Assembly (NCBI RefSeq): GCF_000317575.1
Contig: NC_019748.1
Location: forward strand, 4,422,501-4,486,500
DNA from: Stanieria cyanosphaera PCC 7437
GTDB lineage: Bacteria; Cyanobacteriota; Cyanobacteriia; Cyanobacteriales; Xenococcaceae
Direction: 5' to 3'
Length of the DNA: 64,000 nucleotides
Part shown: positions 17,884 to 27,471 of the stretch, piece by piece
How positions within the stretch are numbered: position 1 is the first letter of the stretch
How the letters are laid out: every line of letters begins with the position of its first letter
Notes under the pieces: model-generated
Told to the model about the DNA's origin: nothing
The model's input: only the letters and a program-made list of their open reading frames with translations
Database searches by the model: none
Position numbers and translations under genes: made by a program

Positions 17884-19467
17884 TTATTTAGTTGGTAAAA
17901 AAGCAATTGGGTTAACCGCAGTTTCTCCGTTAGGACGTATTTCAAAATGTAGATGAGGTCCTGTACTAAAACCAGTACTACCCATTTCTGCAATCAGTTG
18001 TCCTTGTTCTACCTGTTGTCCACTACTAACTAAAATTTTATTGTTGTGAGCGTAAAGAGTTACACTTCCATCGGGATGTTTTAGTTTAACTAAATTGCCA
18101 TAACCTCCAGAATTCCAACCAGCAGATACAACTTCCCCAGTAGCAGCAGCCATAATAGGAGTACCAATTGGGCCAGCAATATCAATTCCTTGATGCATTC
18201 GACCCCAACGCCAACCATAACCAGAAGTGAGTGTTCCTTGAGCAGGCCATAAATAACCTTCAAATTGAGCGGGACTATTAGGTAAATATTCTTCTGGAGA
18301 GGATAAAGGAGGTAAGTCTGGATTAATAGTTGCTCCAATCTGGATTGTTAAATTTTGATTATATTTATTGACATTAGTAGCAGCAGTACTGATCAAATTG
18401 GTTTGAGTATTTCTAGTTTGAGTTTGATATTGTTCTCGCAGTTGATCTAGATCGGCTCTTAGTCTAGCAATATATGGGTCTTGAGTAACTGGTAAGTCGT
18501 TTGTCTTCGTTGATGCAACGGAAGCAACTGGTACTGATTGTGAAGCAGACAAATTAGTAGGAGATTGTAAGCTAGAATTATTCTCAAAAGTACTTTGCCT
18601 TCTCACAGCAGAGCTTGCTTCGACTTCGTCAGTATTAGAAACTTGTGGTTTAGGAATAATTAACTGTTGATTAACGGCTAATAAATTAGGGTTACTCAGT
18701 TGGTTAGTTTGAATTAATTCCTCAGAAGAAGTGTTAAAAAGACTAGCAATTTTAAAAAGAGTATCTCCTGGTTTAACTGTATAGATTTGTTTGGCAAGAT
18801 CTTTTTCAACACTTAAAGAAGGTAATTGAGGAACACTGTGAGGACTTTGATCCAGATTAGAAAGAATAACTACAGTTGTCTGTGGTTGAATCTGAGCATT
18901 GGGACGGAAATCTGAAGAATTGGCAGAAGGTATGTCTGCTATTTGGATGGTTTGTTCTGCGTTGAGGAGTCCTAATTGCTTTTGTTTAAGTTTATTTAAA
19001 AGGGTTGGTTGTTGTGGCGAAGCAACTGTAGAGGATAAGGGTAATGAAGAGATCGCAGATTGATTGGGAAGCAAAACTTCTGAATCTAATTTGGGTAGCT
19101 CAACAATTTGAGTATTTAGAAAAATTTGGGCTGATGAAATGGGTTGTACAGTAATTAAATTAGGAATATTTTGAGTTAAAAAAATTGGTTCTCTCGAACT
19201 TGATAAAAATCGGTCACTCACAAATGGTTCTACCGCAGCTTGAGCTTTTTGCTGGTGATACATTAAAAACATACCAGTCGTACTCAAAGAAAATAATAAA
19301 CTAAACATTGCTGCCGAATAGGTGTTTTTGCGATCGCAGGTACTAGGTCGTTCAACAGTCCCGTCTGATGGAACTGGTGTTCTCCAGTGAGGCTCTTGAT
19401 TAATTGGCTCTGGATGAGATGCTTCTGAGATAGAAAGATTTGAAGCAAAGGGACAATTCTGCTGCAT
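17884..19467 (-). CDS. LysM domain M23 family metallopeptidase
   Basis: A 527-residue envelope protein. Residues 52-76 form a membrane anchor (MFSLLFSLSTTGMFLMY). A LysM peptidoglycan-binding domain occupies about 229-272 (YTVKPGDTLFKIASLF). The C-terminal 110 residues are a LytM/M23 domain with the zinc-site motifs HQGIDIAG and HLHFEIRP. The linkers are Ser/Gln/Pro-rich. M23 enzymes cut peptide cross-links in peptidoglycan during growth or division, and both metal motifs are intact, so it is probably active. It is separated from shc by a 225-base spacer. Confidence 0.9.
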   Translation of the reverse strand: MQQNCPFASNLSISEASHPEPINQEPHWRTPVPSDGTVERPSTCDRKNTYSAAMFSLLFSLSTTGMFLMYHQQKAQAAVEPFVSDRFLSSSREPIFLTQNIPNLITVQPISSAQIFLNTQIVELPKLDSEVLLPNQSAISSLPLSSTVASPQQPTLLNKLKQKQLGLLNAEQTIQIADIPSANSSDFRPNAQIQPQTTVVILSNLDQSPHSVPQLPSLSVEKDLAKQIYTVKPGDTLFKIASLFNTSSEELIQTNQLSNPNLLAVNQQLIIPKPQVSNTDEVEASSAVRRQSTFENNSSLQSPTNLSASQSVPVASVASTKTNDLPVTQDPYIARLRADLDQLREQYQTQTRNTQTNLISTAATNVNKYNQNLTIQIGATINPDLPPLSSPEEYLPNSPAQFEGYLWPAQGTLTSGYGWRWGRMHQGIDIAGPIGTPIMAAATGEVVSAGWNSGGYGNLVKLKHPDGSVTLYAHNNKILVSSGQQVEQGQLIAEMGSTGFSTGPHLHFEIRPNGETAVNPIAFLPTK

Positions 19468-19794
19468 ACTTCTAAATTCCTTTTTCAGGATAATTTCCTC
19501 AAACTAATTACTTACAAAAAACTGTTTTGATATTTGATCAAAACTAGAATGATATTAAATTTATCCGACCTTTTAGGTTTTTGGTGATCGTAAAAGATTG
19601 GTTTATAAAAGATACTTATAAAACTTAATTATTTCTAGGAAAGATTAACCTGAAATTGCAAATTAGACAAGAGCCTGATTAAGTTCTTAATTTCGATAGT
19701 CAACGGATTTGCTTCAAGATTCTTGAGAGGCTGTGTACGGAAGAATTCCGCACGATAACAACGCCCCGTCGCTTTACTTAGAACCGTTGCGAAG
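19468..19794. other. intergenic spacer
   Basis: About 330 bases, AT-rich. It should hold the promoter of the M23 peptidase gene at its left side. No ORF, RNA or repeat of the main families is evident; a short cgccccgtc element near 19762 also occurs (reverse complement) near 54474. Confidence 0.5.
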
Positions 19795-20265
19795 CTAGAC
19801 CCGAGTTCCTAGGTCAAGTTGACGACGAGCTTCAAATAGCCCAATTGTCACACTAACTGAGAGATTTAAGCTTCTTACTTCTGGTTGAGAAATAGGAATA
19901 TAAACTTTGTAATTACAAAAATCTAGTACTTCAGTTGGTAAACCAGACAATTCACTACCAAATAGCAACCAGTCGTCAGCTTGATACTGACAATCTAAAT
20001 AATGAGTAGTACCACGAACAGTAAATCCTAGTAATCTACCTCCTAATTGCTGATAATTAGACCAGAAAGCTTGCCAATCTTGATGATAATGCAGATTAAC
20101 ATAAGGCCAATAATCTAATCCCGCCCTTTTTAAATAGCGATCGCTAATTTCAAAGCCTAACGGCCCTACTAAATGAAGTTCTGTGTTGGTAGCAGCACAG
20201 GTACGAGCAATATTGCCAGTATTAGGAGGTATTTGTGGTTGAACTAGAACAATACGAAGCGACAT
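19795..20265 (-). CDS. trmL: tRNA (cytidine/uridine-34 2'-O)-methyltransferase
   Basis: A 156-residue SPOUT methyltransferase. The motifs VLVQPQIPPNTGNIART (N-terminus), LVGPLGFEISDRYLKRAGLDYW and the knot region LLFGSELSGLP followed by IPISQPEVRSLNLSVSV are those of TrmL/YibK, which methylates the ribose of the wobble nucleotide in tRNA-Leu. I start at the ATG at 20265 (MSLRIVLVQP); a TTG at 20292 would add nine residues and overlap gshA. It lies 19 bases downstream of gshA on the same strand and is likely cotranscribed with it. Confidence 0.93.
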   Translation of the reverse strand: MSLRIVLVQPQIPPNTGNIARTCAATNTELHLVGPLGFEISDRYLKRAGLDYWPYVNLHYHQDWQAFWSNYQQLGGRLLGFTVRGTTHYLDCQYQADDWLLFGSELSGLPTEVLDFCNYKVYIPISQPEVRSLNLSVSVTIGLFEARRQLDLGTRV

Positions 20266-20284
20266 TTGGACACTTTTTGCTAAT

Positions 20285-21442
20285 TTAAGCAACTAGAATA
20301 GTTTGACATAATTTGTCTTCTAATTCTCTTTCTTGTTGTTCTGTCGTTTGAATCGCTTGCTGAATAATGTCTTTGATGTCTGTTCCTTGTTGATGCAGTT
20401 TTAACCACTGTTGAGCAGTATTGCCATTACGTAAAATTTTGTTTAAAGGCAATAAGAAACAACTATAACCACGATTTTTAGCTATGGGTAACACCTGTTG
20501 ATAAAGTTCGCTAATCCAATCGCTGGCTTTGATTTTTCTGCCATCTTGCCAATGGGTTAATTGAGCATCTAAACTATCACGAGCAACTGCTAACTCATTT
20601 TCTGCCGTCACAGTAATCAAATCTTCTGCTAAATGAGTGTTAGATAAGCGACTTTGTTGTAGAGGGTCAAGCATAGGATTGTCTAGCATTTCAATTAATC
20701 GAGCTTCCAATAAAGCAGTAATTGCCAGTAAAGCGATCGGATCTACTACTAAATCACAAATTCTTAGTTCTAAACGATTAAGATTATAAGGTCTGCGATC
20801 GCCATTGGGTCGAACGGAATTCCAAAGATGACGAACGTTTTTCATTGTCCCAGCAGCAAGTTGTGTTTCCGTCCAATTGATAAAATGTGCGTGACTTTCA
20901 AACAAAGGAACATTTTCTGGGGTTTGAGGAAACATTTGCCAACGAGTTGAATGAAAACCTGTTGCTTTGCCATCTAAAAAAGGTGAAGCAGCACTCAACG
21001 CTAAATACAAAGGAGCTTCTACTCTAATCAGACGACAAGCTTGGATTAATTTTTCTGGTTCAGCAATACCAATATTAATATGAATACTCGCCGTAACTAC
21101 TTTAGTTCCGTAGCTTTGTTCGATATAGCTATGATAGGGATTATTGGGGTCAGAACGTTCAAAGCGACTACTATCTCCTAGGGATAAAGTACTACCAGGA
21201 ATCAAAGTGTAGTTACCCAGACTTCGTAAATAACTCCGCAAAGTTTGTCTGGGTTTTAAAATGGCACACAACAAACGGTCATAATTACAAAAAGGAGCAG
21301 TAGTATATTCCACATTGCGATTATCCGGTTCACGGACAAAACCGTCCAAATTTTTAACAATTTGGTCTGATAAACCAACTACCTCGCCTTGAGGTGTTCC
21401 TGTGTAAATTTCAATTTCAAATCCTTTGGATAGCAGTACCAT
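20285..21442 (-). CDS. gshA: glutamate-cysteine ligase, cyanobacterial type
   Basis: A 385-residue enzyme for the first step of glutathione synthesis (gamma-glutamylcysteine). The sequence has the cyanobacterial/plant-related GCS pattern: KGFEIEIYTGTPQGEVVGLS at the start, FVREPDNRNVEYTTAP (about 35-50, glutamate site), IPGSTLSLGD and TASIHINIGI (metal and ATP site). Length agrees with the cyanobacterial GshA group. Glutathione is abundant in cyanobacteria and protects against oxidative stress. trmL follows closely. Confidence 0.92.
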   Translation of the reverse strand: MVLLSKGFEIEIYTGTPQGEVVGLSDQIVKNLDGFVREPDNRNVEYTTAPFCNYDRLLCAILKPRQTLRSYLRSLGNYTLIPGSTLSLGDSSRFERSDPNNPYHSYIEQSYGTKVVTASIHINIGIAEPEKLIQACRLIRVEAPLYLALSAASPFLDGKATGFHSTRWQMFPQTPENVPLFESHAHFINWTETQLAAGTMKNVRHLWNSVRPNGDRRPYNLNRLELRICDLVVDPIALLAITALLEARLIEMLDNPMLDPLQQSRLSNTHLAEDLITVTAENELAVARDSLDAQLTHWQDGRKIKASDWISELYQQVLPIAKNRGYSCFLLPLNKILRNGNTAQQWLKLHQQGTDIKDIIQQAIQTTEQQERELEDKLCQTILVA

Positions 21443-21843
21443 GTTTCCTCTCTACAATATGGAAATATCCCAGTCTAGTTTGGTCATTAGTTATCAGTCA
21501 TCAGTCAGGAGTTAAATTAGCTCTCAAATGAATAGAATCAGAGGCAAGCACTGCTTTTTCCAAACTGTGAATTCTTTAACATCTATCACGTTAGCAACCT
21601 GCTCTTTTACTCTTTCTAGTTTAAAAGACAAGTACAGTTTAAATAAATTGATATCTTTGATAAAAAAAATCAATAGTTATTGATACTCATTAATAAATGA
21701 ACCGCAAATCCAGATTTAATCAGGTGTTTGGCTTGAATGACAGTTCTGAAATTGACCTAATTGACTAAACCTAATTTCTTAAATAAGCTAAAATCCCAAA
21801 TTGGTGTGAGTTACATAAAATAATTAATAATTCTTTTAGTCCT
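21443..21843. other. intergenic spacer between divergent genes
   Basis: A 400-base region upstream of both gshA and the small gene at 21844. It contains cagtcatcagtcagg-type simple repeats and AT-rich stretches. A 52-codon ORF from 21528 is not convincing. Promoters for both genes should be here. Confidence 0.5.
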
Positions 21844-22029
21844 ATGTCGACTCTGTTGTCTTCTCCAGTCAAAAATTCAAGCGATTATTCTGTAGCAACA
21901 ATTAATACAGAAAGATTGACCAAATTTTATCAAGCTGATCAACAAGTAAAATACCTGCATCTTCAAGCAGAAATTGAAGTACTACTGCAAGAATTACAAA
22001 CAATTAAAGAACAAAAACTCATTAAGTAA
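21844..22029 (+). CDS. conserved hypothetical protein, small coiled-coil
   Basis: A 61-residue protein. The second half (RLTKFYQADQQVKYLHLQAE and on to LLQELQTIKEQKL) is a likely amphipathic or coiled-coil helix. The same layout, a short variable start and a YLHLQAE-type helix, is familiar from short cyanobacterial hypothetical proteins. No function known. It is followed by a 234-base spacer before speB. Confidence 0.65.
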   Translation: MSTLLSSPVKNSSDYSVATINTERLTKFYQADQQVKYLHLQAEIEVLLQELQTIKEQKLIK

Positions 22030-22263
22030 CAATTAATTGGTTTTTGCTCTAATTAGCAGCTTAAAATAATTTAGCGATCGCTTGTAGGTTCATTTTTGAT
22101 TGTAGTTATCAAGCGAACACTTTTGGTTGTTGGTTTTCAAAGAGTTTTTCAGATGCTCGTTAATCAGGATAAGAGATGCTTTTCCTTTGACGTGAGGTTA
22201 TGGCATTGCCCATAATCTCATTAATTAACCCTAAGTTTAAATTAAAACATATTTAAATAAATT

Positions 22264-23154
22264 ATGAAACAATTTATTGGTTTAGAAGCGCAAGCTACCT
22301 ATGCTGAAGCAAAAACAATAATCTTACCGATTCCTTACGAAAAAACCACTACTTATCGTCAAGGTTGTCAACATGGTCCGCTCGCAATTCTCGAAGCATC
22401 AGACCAATTAGAAGCCTATGACGAAGAAATTGAAGTCCAAACCTGTATAAAGACAGGCATTTATACTCATGAAGCGATCGCAGATACGACGAGCGACCCC
22501 TCTTTGACTGCGGAAGTGATGTTACAAGTTACCACTGAAACAGTAGCAAAACTAATTGCGGATGGCAAATTTGTCATTGCTTTGGGTGGTGAGCATAGTA
22601 TTACCGAAGGTGTGGTGAAAGCCTATCGCCTAGCTGAAAATGAGCCTTTTACCGTCATCCAAATTGATGCTCATGGCGACATGAGGCACGAATACGAAGG
22701 TTCGATTTACAATCATGCTTGTGTGATGCGAAGAGTTTTAGACATGGGTTTACCCACCTTACCCATAGGCATTCGCAGTATTTGTCAAGAAGAAGCCACT
22801 TTAATCAAAAATCAGCAAATTCCTGTGATTTGGGCTAGAGATATTTATTATCATTCCGATTGGATTGAGAAAGCGATCGCTAAAATAACCACAGAAAAAG
22901 TGTTTATCACGATTGATTTAGATGGGATCGATCCTAGTTTAATAGGTGGAGTGGGAACTCCCGAACCAGGAGGATTAAATTGGTACGAATTAACTAGGTT
23001 TTTAAAAACCGTCTTTACCAAATATCAAGTAATTGGCTGTGACGTAATGGAACTCGCTCCCCAACAAGACTCAGTAGTCTCCGAATTTACTGCTGCCAAA
23101 TTAGTCTATAAATTAATTGGTTATCAAGGTTTAAGCCAGGGTTGGTATAACTAA
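22264..23154 (+). CDS. speB: agmatinase / ureohydrolase family protein
   Basis: A 296-residue member of the arginase-agmatinase family. Manganese ligands are visible in GGEHS, DAHGDMR and TIDLDGIDPS. The family removes urea from agmatine to give putrescine, or acts on related guanidino substrates. The short N-terminus and the YEKTTTYRQGCQHGPLAI segment favour agmatinase over arginase, but guanidine or other ureohydrolases cannot be excluded. Released urea could be used by urease, whose accessory genes ureE and ureF are in this window, though far away. Confidence 0.85.
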   Translation: MKQFIGLEAQATYAEAKTIILPIPYEKTTTYRQGCQHGPLAILEASDQLEAYDEEIEVQTCIKTGIYTHEAIADTTSDPSLTAEVMLQVTTETVAKLIADGKFVIALGGEHSITEGVVKAYRLAENEPFTVIQIDAHGDMRHEYEGSIYNHACVMRRVLDMGLPTLPIGIRSICQEEATLIKNQQIPVIWARDIYYHSDWIEKAIAKITTEKVFITIDLDGIDPSLIGGVGTPEPGGLNWYELTRFLKTVFTKYQVIGCDVMELAPQQDSVVSEFTAAKLVYKLIGYQGLSQGWYN

Positions 23155-23228
23155 CTATTTGCAGGTTCGTCAAATCACTCTTAGATTATTAGTGGTAAAT
23201 ATTATTTACTTATGGGAAATCTTATTAT

Positions 23229-23783
23229 ATGACAGTAGCTTGTAATCTTGTGGGTGATTATGCTCCTGATTTTGAATTACCAGGAATAGACAAGCAAGTT
23301 TATCATCTTGGTCGTTATTTGGAAAAATTTAAAGCCCTTGGTGTCGTTTTTTTGGGCAACAATTGTCCTTATGTCAAAAAATATTTAGAACGTCTCAAAC
23401 AAATTCAAGCTGATTTTGCAACAGATGGTTTTACACTGGTGGGAATTAATTCCAACGATACCGACGGAACGATTCAAGACAGTTTTGAAAGTATGGAAAG
23501 TTTTGCTCAAGCAAATCAGTTAAATTTTCCTTATTTGCGCGATCCTACCCAAGATGTTGCTCGATCCTTTGGTGCAACAGTTATTCCCGAAGTATTTTTA
23601 TTAGATAGTCAAGCAGTTATTCGTTACGCAGGCAGTATTGATGATTGTTCTGAATCAGCCGCTCAAGTCACCAATAATTATTTACGCAATAACATTTCCG
23701 CTTTACTCGCAGGAAAAGAAATTAGTCCTACCTATATTGAACCAATTGGCTCTTCAATTATTTGGCGAGCAAACAAATCGTAA
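23229..23783 (+). CDS. thioredoxin-like (AhpC/TSA/redoxin) family protein
   Basis: A 184-residue protein with a redoxin fold (GDYAPDFELPGID at 9-21; VIPEVFLLD mid-protein). At the thioredoxin active-site position it has a lone cysteine, NNCPYVKKYL (C46), not CxxC; this NNCPYVK motif is typical of a subgroup of periplasmic or cytoplasmic thioredoxin-family proteins. No signal peptide is evident, so probably cytoplasmic. A one-Cys peroxidase or a thiol-binding role are both possible. It begins 74 bases after speB. Confidence 0.8.
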   Translation: MTVACNLVGDYAPDFELPGIDKQVYHLGRYLEKFKALGVVFLGNNCPYVKKYLERLKQIQADFATDGFTLVGINSNDTDGTIQDSFESMESFAQANQLNFPYLRDPTQDVARSFGATVIPEVFLLDSQAVIRYAGSIDDCSESAAQVTNNYLRNNISALLAGKEISPTYIEPIGSSIIWRANKS

Positions 23784-23896
23784 ATTCCTTCAGCAATTTG
23801 GCAACTTCTAACCGAACAAAGAAACAACAAATGACTAAAAACTGGTATGTTATGGGGAGGTAAATCACAAGCAAGATCGAGGTTATTTTTCTAGGG

Positions 23897-24619
23897 ATGA
23901 GTTACCAGCGGGTTTTATTAAAACTGAGCGGTGAAGCATTAATGGGTGAACTTGGGTACGGCATTGACCCAAAAGTAGTTTCCGAAATCGCTCAGGAAAT
24001 AGCGGATGTAGTCAATAGTGGTGTACAAATCGCTGTTGTCGTTGGTGGTGGTAATATTTTTCGTGGAGTCAAAGCATCTGCTGCGGGAATGGATCGAGCC
24101 ACGGCTGATTATATTGGTATGATTGCTACTGTCATGAATGCCATGACGTTACAGGATGCTTTAGAACGAATTGGCATCCCCACCAGAGTCCAAAGTGCGA
24201 TCGCAATGCAAGAACTAGCAGAACCTTATATCCGTCGTCGAGCTATTCGTCACCTTGAGAAAGGTCGGGTAGTAGTTTTTGGTGCAGGTTCGGGTAATCC
24301 TTTTTTTACCACAGATACCACCGCAGCTTTGCGGGCAGCCGAAATTGATGCAGAAGTGATTTTTAAAGCAACTAAAGTAGATGGAATCTACGATGCCGAT
24401 CCGAAAATTAATCCCCATGCTCGTCGTTATCAAAGTCTTACTTATGGTCACGTACTAAACCACGAACTAAAAGTTATGGATAGTACCGCGATCGCCCTAT
24501 GTAAAGAAAACAATATTCCTATTCTTGTTTTTGATCTTACCGTTGGAGGCAATATTATTCGTGCCGTCAAAGGTGAACCTGTTGGAACTATTGTGGGAGG
24601 TTTTTGTGAAGTTAGCTGA
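23897..24619 (+). CDS. pyrH: UMP kinase
   Basis: A 240-residue bacterial UMP kinase of the amino-acid-kinase fold, which phosphorylates UMP to UDP in pyrimidine synthesis. Motifs [11 protein letters not shown] (N-terminus), [30 protein letters not shown] and [14 protein letters not shown] are all present and the length is standard. Its end overlaps frr by 14 bases; the frr ribosome-binding site (gggagg) is inside the last pyrH codons, so the two are likely translationally coupled, as in the common pyrH-frr operon. Confidence 0.97.
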   Translation: MSYQRVLLKLSGEALMGELGYGIDPKVVSEIAQEIADVVNSGVQIAVVVGGGNIFRGVKASAAGMDRATADYIGMIATVMNAMTLQDALERIGIPTRVQSAIAMQELAEPYIRRRAIRHLEKGRVVVFGAGSGNPFFTTDTTAALRAAEIDAEVIFKATKVDGIYDADPKINPHARRYQSLTYGHVLNHELKVMDSTAIALCKENNIPILVFDLTVGGNIIRAVKGEPVGTIVGGFCEVS

Positions 24620-25154
24620 AATTAAAGAACATATGCAAAAGACTGTCGAGGCAACTCAACGGTCTTTTAATACTATTAGAACCGGACGTGCTAATGCTTC
24701 GTTGTTGGATCGGGTGGTAGTAGAATACTATGGTACGGAAACACCATTAAAATCACTCGCTAATATTAGTACTCCTGATGCAACTACGATTGTGATTCAA
24801 CCCTATGATAAAGGTAGTATGGCGCAAATTGAAAAAGCCATTACCATGTCAGATTTGGGTTTAACTCCTAATAATGATGGTCAAGTAATTCGACTGAATA
24901 TTCCACCTTTAACAAGCGAACGCCGTCAAGAATTAGTAAAAATGGCGGGAAAATTAGCTGAAGAAGGAAAAGTCGGTATTCGCAACATTCGTCGTGATGC
25001 GATCGATGCGGTACGTAAACAAGAAAAAAACAGTGAAATTTCTGAGGATGAAGCCAGAGATTTACAAGACCAGATTCAAAAAGTCACCGATGAGTATACT
25101 AAAAAAATTGATGACTTACTAAGCGCAAAAGAACAAGATATTTCTACAGTATAA
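24606..25154 (+). CDS. frr: ribosome recycling factor
   Basis: A 182-residue RRF, which with EF-G splits post-termination ribosomes. Signatures: [31 protein letters not shown], and the C-terminal helix [19 protein letters not shown]. The start is a GTG at 24606, five bases after gggagg; upstream in-frame codons overlap pyrH in another frame and are not RRF-like. It is cotranscribed with pyrH, and a terminator hairpin follows at 25173-25210. Confidence 0.96.
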   Translation: MKLAEIKEHMQKTVEATQRSFNTIRTGRANASLLDRVVVEYYGTETPLKSLANISTPDATTIVIQPYDKGSMAQIEKAITMSDLGLTPNNDGQVIRLNIPPLTSERRQELVKMAGKLAEEGKVGIRNIRRDAIDAVRKQEKNSEISEDEARDLQDQIQKVTDEYTKKIDDLLSAKEQDISTV

Positions 25155-25172
25155 AAAAATTAAACTTTTACG

Positions 25173-25210
25173 AGTAGGGACAATTTGAAGCAAAGTCCCT
25201 ACTTTATTTT
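25173..25210 (+). terminator. rho-independent terminator after frr
   Basis: Stem agtagggac / gtccctact with a 13-base loop, followed by ttatttttt. It sits between the convergent frr and rpiA genes. In the other direction the downstream sequence is less T-rich, so it serves mainly pyrH-frr. Confidence 0.85.
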
Positions 25211-25215
25211 TTAGA

Positions 25216-25926
25216 TTACATTTCGCGGATAACTGGTTGATCGTCTTTAATTTCGCCAATCAAAATAACATCAGCTACACCTACAAATAATCCATTTTCT
25301 AAAACACCAGGAATATTATTAATCGTTTTTTCTAATTCAGCAGGATTATCAATCTGCTCAAATTTGACATCAACGACCAAATTACCTTGATCGGTTACAA
25401 CTGGTCCAGCTTTCTTGATTCCCATTCTTAGTTCTGGTTTACCGCCCAATTTGGCTAAACTGCGCATCACTGGTGCAATTGCCATCGGAATTACTTCGAC
25501 AGGAAGTAAAAAAGTCGAGCCTAATTTATCTACCAATTTATTGCCATCAACCACGACAATAAATTCTTCTGCTAAACTATCTACCACTTTTTCGCGGGTA
25601 TGAGCAGCACCACCGCCTTTGATTAAGTTTTTTTGGGGATCGACTTCATCTGCACCATCAATTGCAATGTCGATTTTGTCTACAGCATCCAAACTTGTCA
25701 ACGGAATGCCATATTTTTTTGCCAATACTTCTGCTTGAAAAGAAGTAGGAATACCAACAATATTTTTAATTTCCCCTTGTTGTAAACGCTTGCCTAAATA
25801 CTCAATGGCATAGGCTGTGGTTGACCCCGTTCCGAGTCCTACAATAGAATTTGATTTAACACGAGCAGCAGCAGCTTTACCTACTTCTTGCTTCATTATT
25901 TGAACAGGATCGCTCCTTTCAGCCAT
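25216..25926 (-). CDS. rpiA: ribose-5-phosphate isomerase A
   Basis: A 236-residue isomerase interconverting ribose 5-phosphate and ribulose 5-phosphate in the Calvin and pentose phosphate pathways. Motifs: [37 protein letters not shown] and the catalytic [12 protein letters not shown] region. The start is the ATG at 25926, nine bases after aggag; the in-frame TTG at 25932 lies too close to that site. It appears monocistronic. Confidence 0.96.
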   Translation of the reverse strand: MAERSDPVQIMKQEVGKAAAARVKSNSIVGLGTGSTTAYAIEYLGKRLQQGEIKNIVGIPTSFQAEVLAKKYGIPLTSLDAVDKIDIAIDGADEVDPQKNLIKGGGAAHTREKVVDSLAEEFIVVVDGNKLVDKLGSTFLLPVEVIPMAIAPVMRSLAKLGGKPELRMGIKKAGPVVTDQGNLVVDVKFEQIDNPAELEKTINNIPGVLENGLFVGVADVILIGEIKDDQPVIREM

Positions 25927-26119
25927 TGTCAATAACTCCTTATATTTGTTTGTTAATTTAGTTTTTTATTGAAGGAAGGCAAATCAATTCACACTGAAAA
26001 ACTGAATTTTGCCTCCTTTGGCTAGATTTTTCACCGTTTTTGCTCATTTTGAGTTGAACTGTAAAAAGAAGGTAACTGTCAGAAAACAAGTAATTGACAG
26101 TCCTTGAAATTACAGTTAG

Positions 26120-26575
26120 CTAATTATTAGCTGCTGCTAGCATTTCTTTGAGTTTAGCTAGTTCATCAGCCCAACGAGGATCTGGTTGAATCGAGTCTGA
26201 CTGCTGAGTAGTTTTATTGCTTGGTTTTTTACCGCCTCGCTTAGTGGTTTTTCGCTTGGGAGAAGCAGTAGTAGGACTAGTTGTTCCTTCAGTCGCTGCT
26301 TGATCTTCCTTAGTTTTGCCTTTTGAACGAGGTAAAGCTTTTTCAATTTTTAGGCTACTGTCCATAAAAGACTGACCATTATATTTCTCAATAAATTCGT
26401 CAGCTACTTCATCGGTAGGAACTGTAACAAAAGCAAACCCTCGACATTTGCCAGTTTTACGATCTTTAATTACTTTAGTAGAAACTTGGTCTCCAGCTTC
26501 AGCAAACATTGCTGCTAAAGCATCGCGTTCGATTGGTTCTTTGGGCAAATTACCGACGTAAAGACGAACAGACAT
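26120..26575 (-). CDS. RNA-binding protein with one RRM (cyanobacterial Rbp type)
   Basis: A 151-residue protein. The RRM occupies about residues 2-80 with RNP2 (RLYVGNLP) and RNP1 (KCRGFAFVTV). The C-terminal tail is Lys/Thr/Ser-rich and basic (PKRKTTKRGGKKPSNKT), then ends in a short acidic helix. Cyanobacterial Rbp proteins of this kind bind mRNA and are often cold-induced; some tether photosynthetic mRNAs to thylakoids. Those with Gly-rich tails are the cold-induced group; this one has a basic tail instead, so its regulation cannot be assumed. Confidence 0.9.
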   Translation of the reverse strand: MSVRLYVGNLPKEPIERDALAAMFAEAGDQVSTKVIKDRKTGKCRGFAFVTVPTDEVADEFIEKYNGQSFMDSSLKIEKALPRSKGKTKEDQAATEGTTSPTTASPKRKTTKRGGKKPSNKTTQQSDSIQPDPRWADELAKLKEMLAAANN

Positions 26576-27110
26576 GAAAAATTACCTCCTGATATAAATC
26601 CATCTCAATCTGACGTACACAACAAACATTTTTTTAGTTGCGACTGAGCCAAAATAGAATAAATTCGCCAAAGATGTTCTCATAGGATTGGTTCTTTGGC
26701 AAATTGTTTCAAGTTACAAAATATTGACTCTGTCAAAATACATTACCCTCGAAAAGCAGGTTAGTTAGAGTTTGATCGTACCTTTAACTAGCCAAATTCC
26801 TCCTCAAGAGGATTTACCTGAATTTTAGGTCTATTTTGATTATTACAGAATGTTTACACTATTAGTCAATTTATTAGTGATTATTTTCAGGTAAAAACTC
26901 TCAATTATTATTGTCAGTCTAACATTTATACCCTTATATCTATATGTACATCTTGTCAATTTGTTGTTACATTACTTGATATGGAGAAAAAAAAATGATT
27001 TCATTGATTCAACGTTCGCGGGGCTTATAGGGTGGCAAACCAAGAGACGCTTTGCGTATAAAGCTGCTACACAGCCTCTGGCAATTATCTAGTGACTAGG
27101 AGTTTAAGTT
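26576..27110. other. intergenic region between divergent rbp and nblA
   Basis: About 535 bases, AT-rich, carrying the 5' leaders and promoters of the RRM gene (leftward) and nblA (rightward). Long leaders would suit both genes, which are stress-regulated in other cyanobacteria. I found no clean NtcA palindrome (GTA-N8-TAC) and no known RNA motif. A GC-richer patch at 27010-27080 just before nblA stands out from its surroundings. Confidence 0.5.
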
Positions 27111-27308
27111 ATGTTATCACCGATAAATCTATCTTTAGAACAACAGTTCAATCTCCGCTCTTTTGAAGCTCAAGTTCAACAAATGAGTCATGAACAAGCT
27201 CAAGAGTTTTTGATTACACTTTACGAGCAAATGATTGTTCGAGAAAATATGTATAAAGAGTTTATTAAACATCAATGGGGATTAGACTCTATCTTGGAAC
27301 AACCATAA
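27111..27308 (+). CDS. nblA: phycobilisome degradation protein NblA
   Basis: A 65-residue protein of the NblA family (LSLEQQFNLRSFEAQVQQMS, then QAQEFLITLYEQMIVRENMY). NblA is an adaptor that binds phycobiliproteins and the ClpC chaperone and directs phycobilisome breakdown during nitrogen or sulfur starvation. The ATG follows taggagtttaagtt, a good ribosome-binding site. The presence of nblA implies that the organism has phycobilisomes. The universal stress protein gene follows on the same strand after about 160 bases. Confidence 0.95.
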   Translation: MLSPINLSLEQQFNLRSFEAQVQQMSHEQAQEFLITLYEQMIVRENMYKEFIKHQWGLDSILEQP

Positions 27309-27471
27309 ATTAAATTACTGATTGTCCACTGAGGAAACCTCCTTCTCTTGCCATTTTCTGAATTAGAAACTAGCTGGGGATGTTGGGGTGAATCGGAATT
27401 ATTAGTTAAAAATTCTCAACGAAGAAAACTTTTTTTTGATAGGGTTAAGGGAAAAGGTAATTTTCCTGGTT

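Noticed and set aside
21528-21683. A 51-residue ORF between gshA and 21844
   Set aside because: Composition and start context are poor and it lies where both divergent promoters should be.
22194-22220. Inverted repeat before speB as a terminator or riboswitch
   Set aside because: The pairing is imperfect, no T-run follows, and no known regulatory motif is present.
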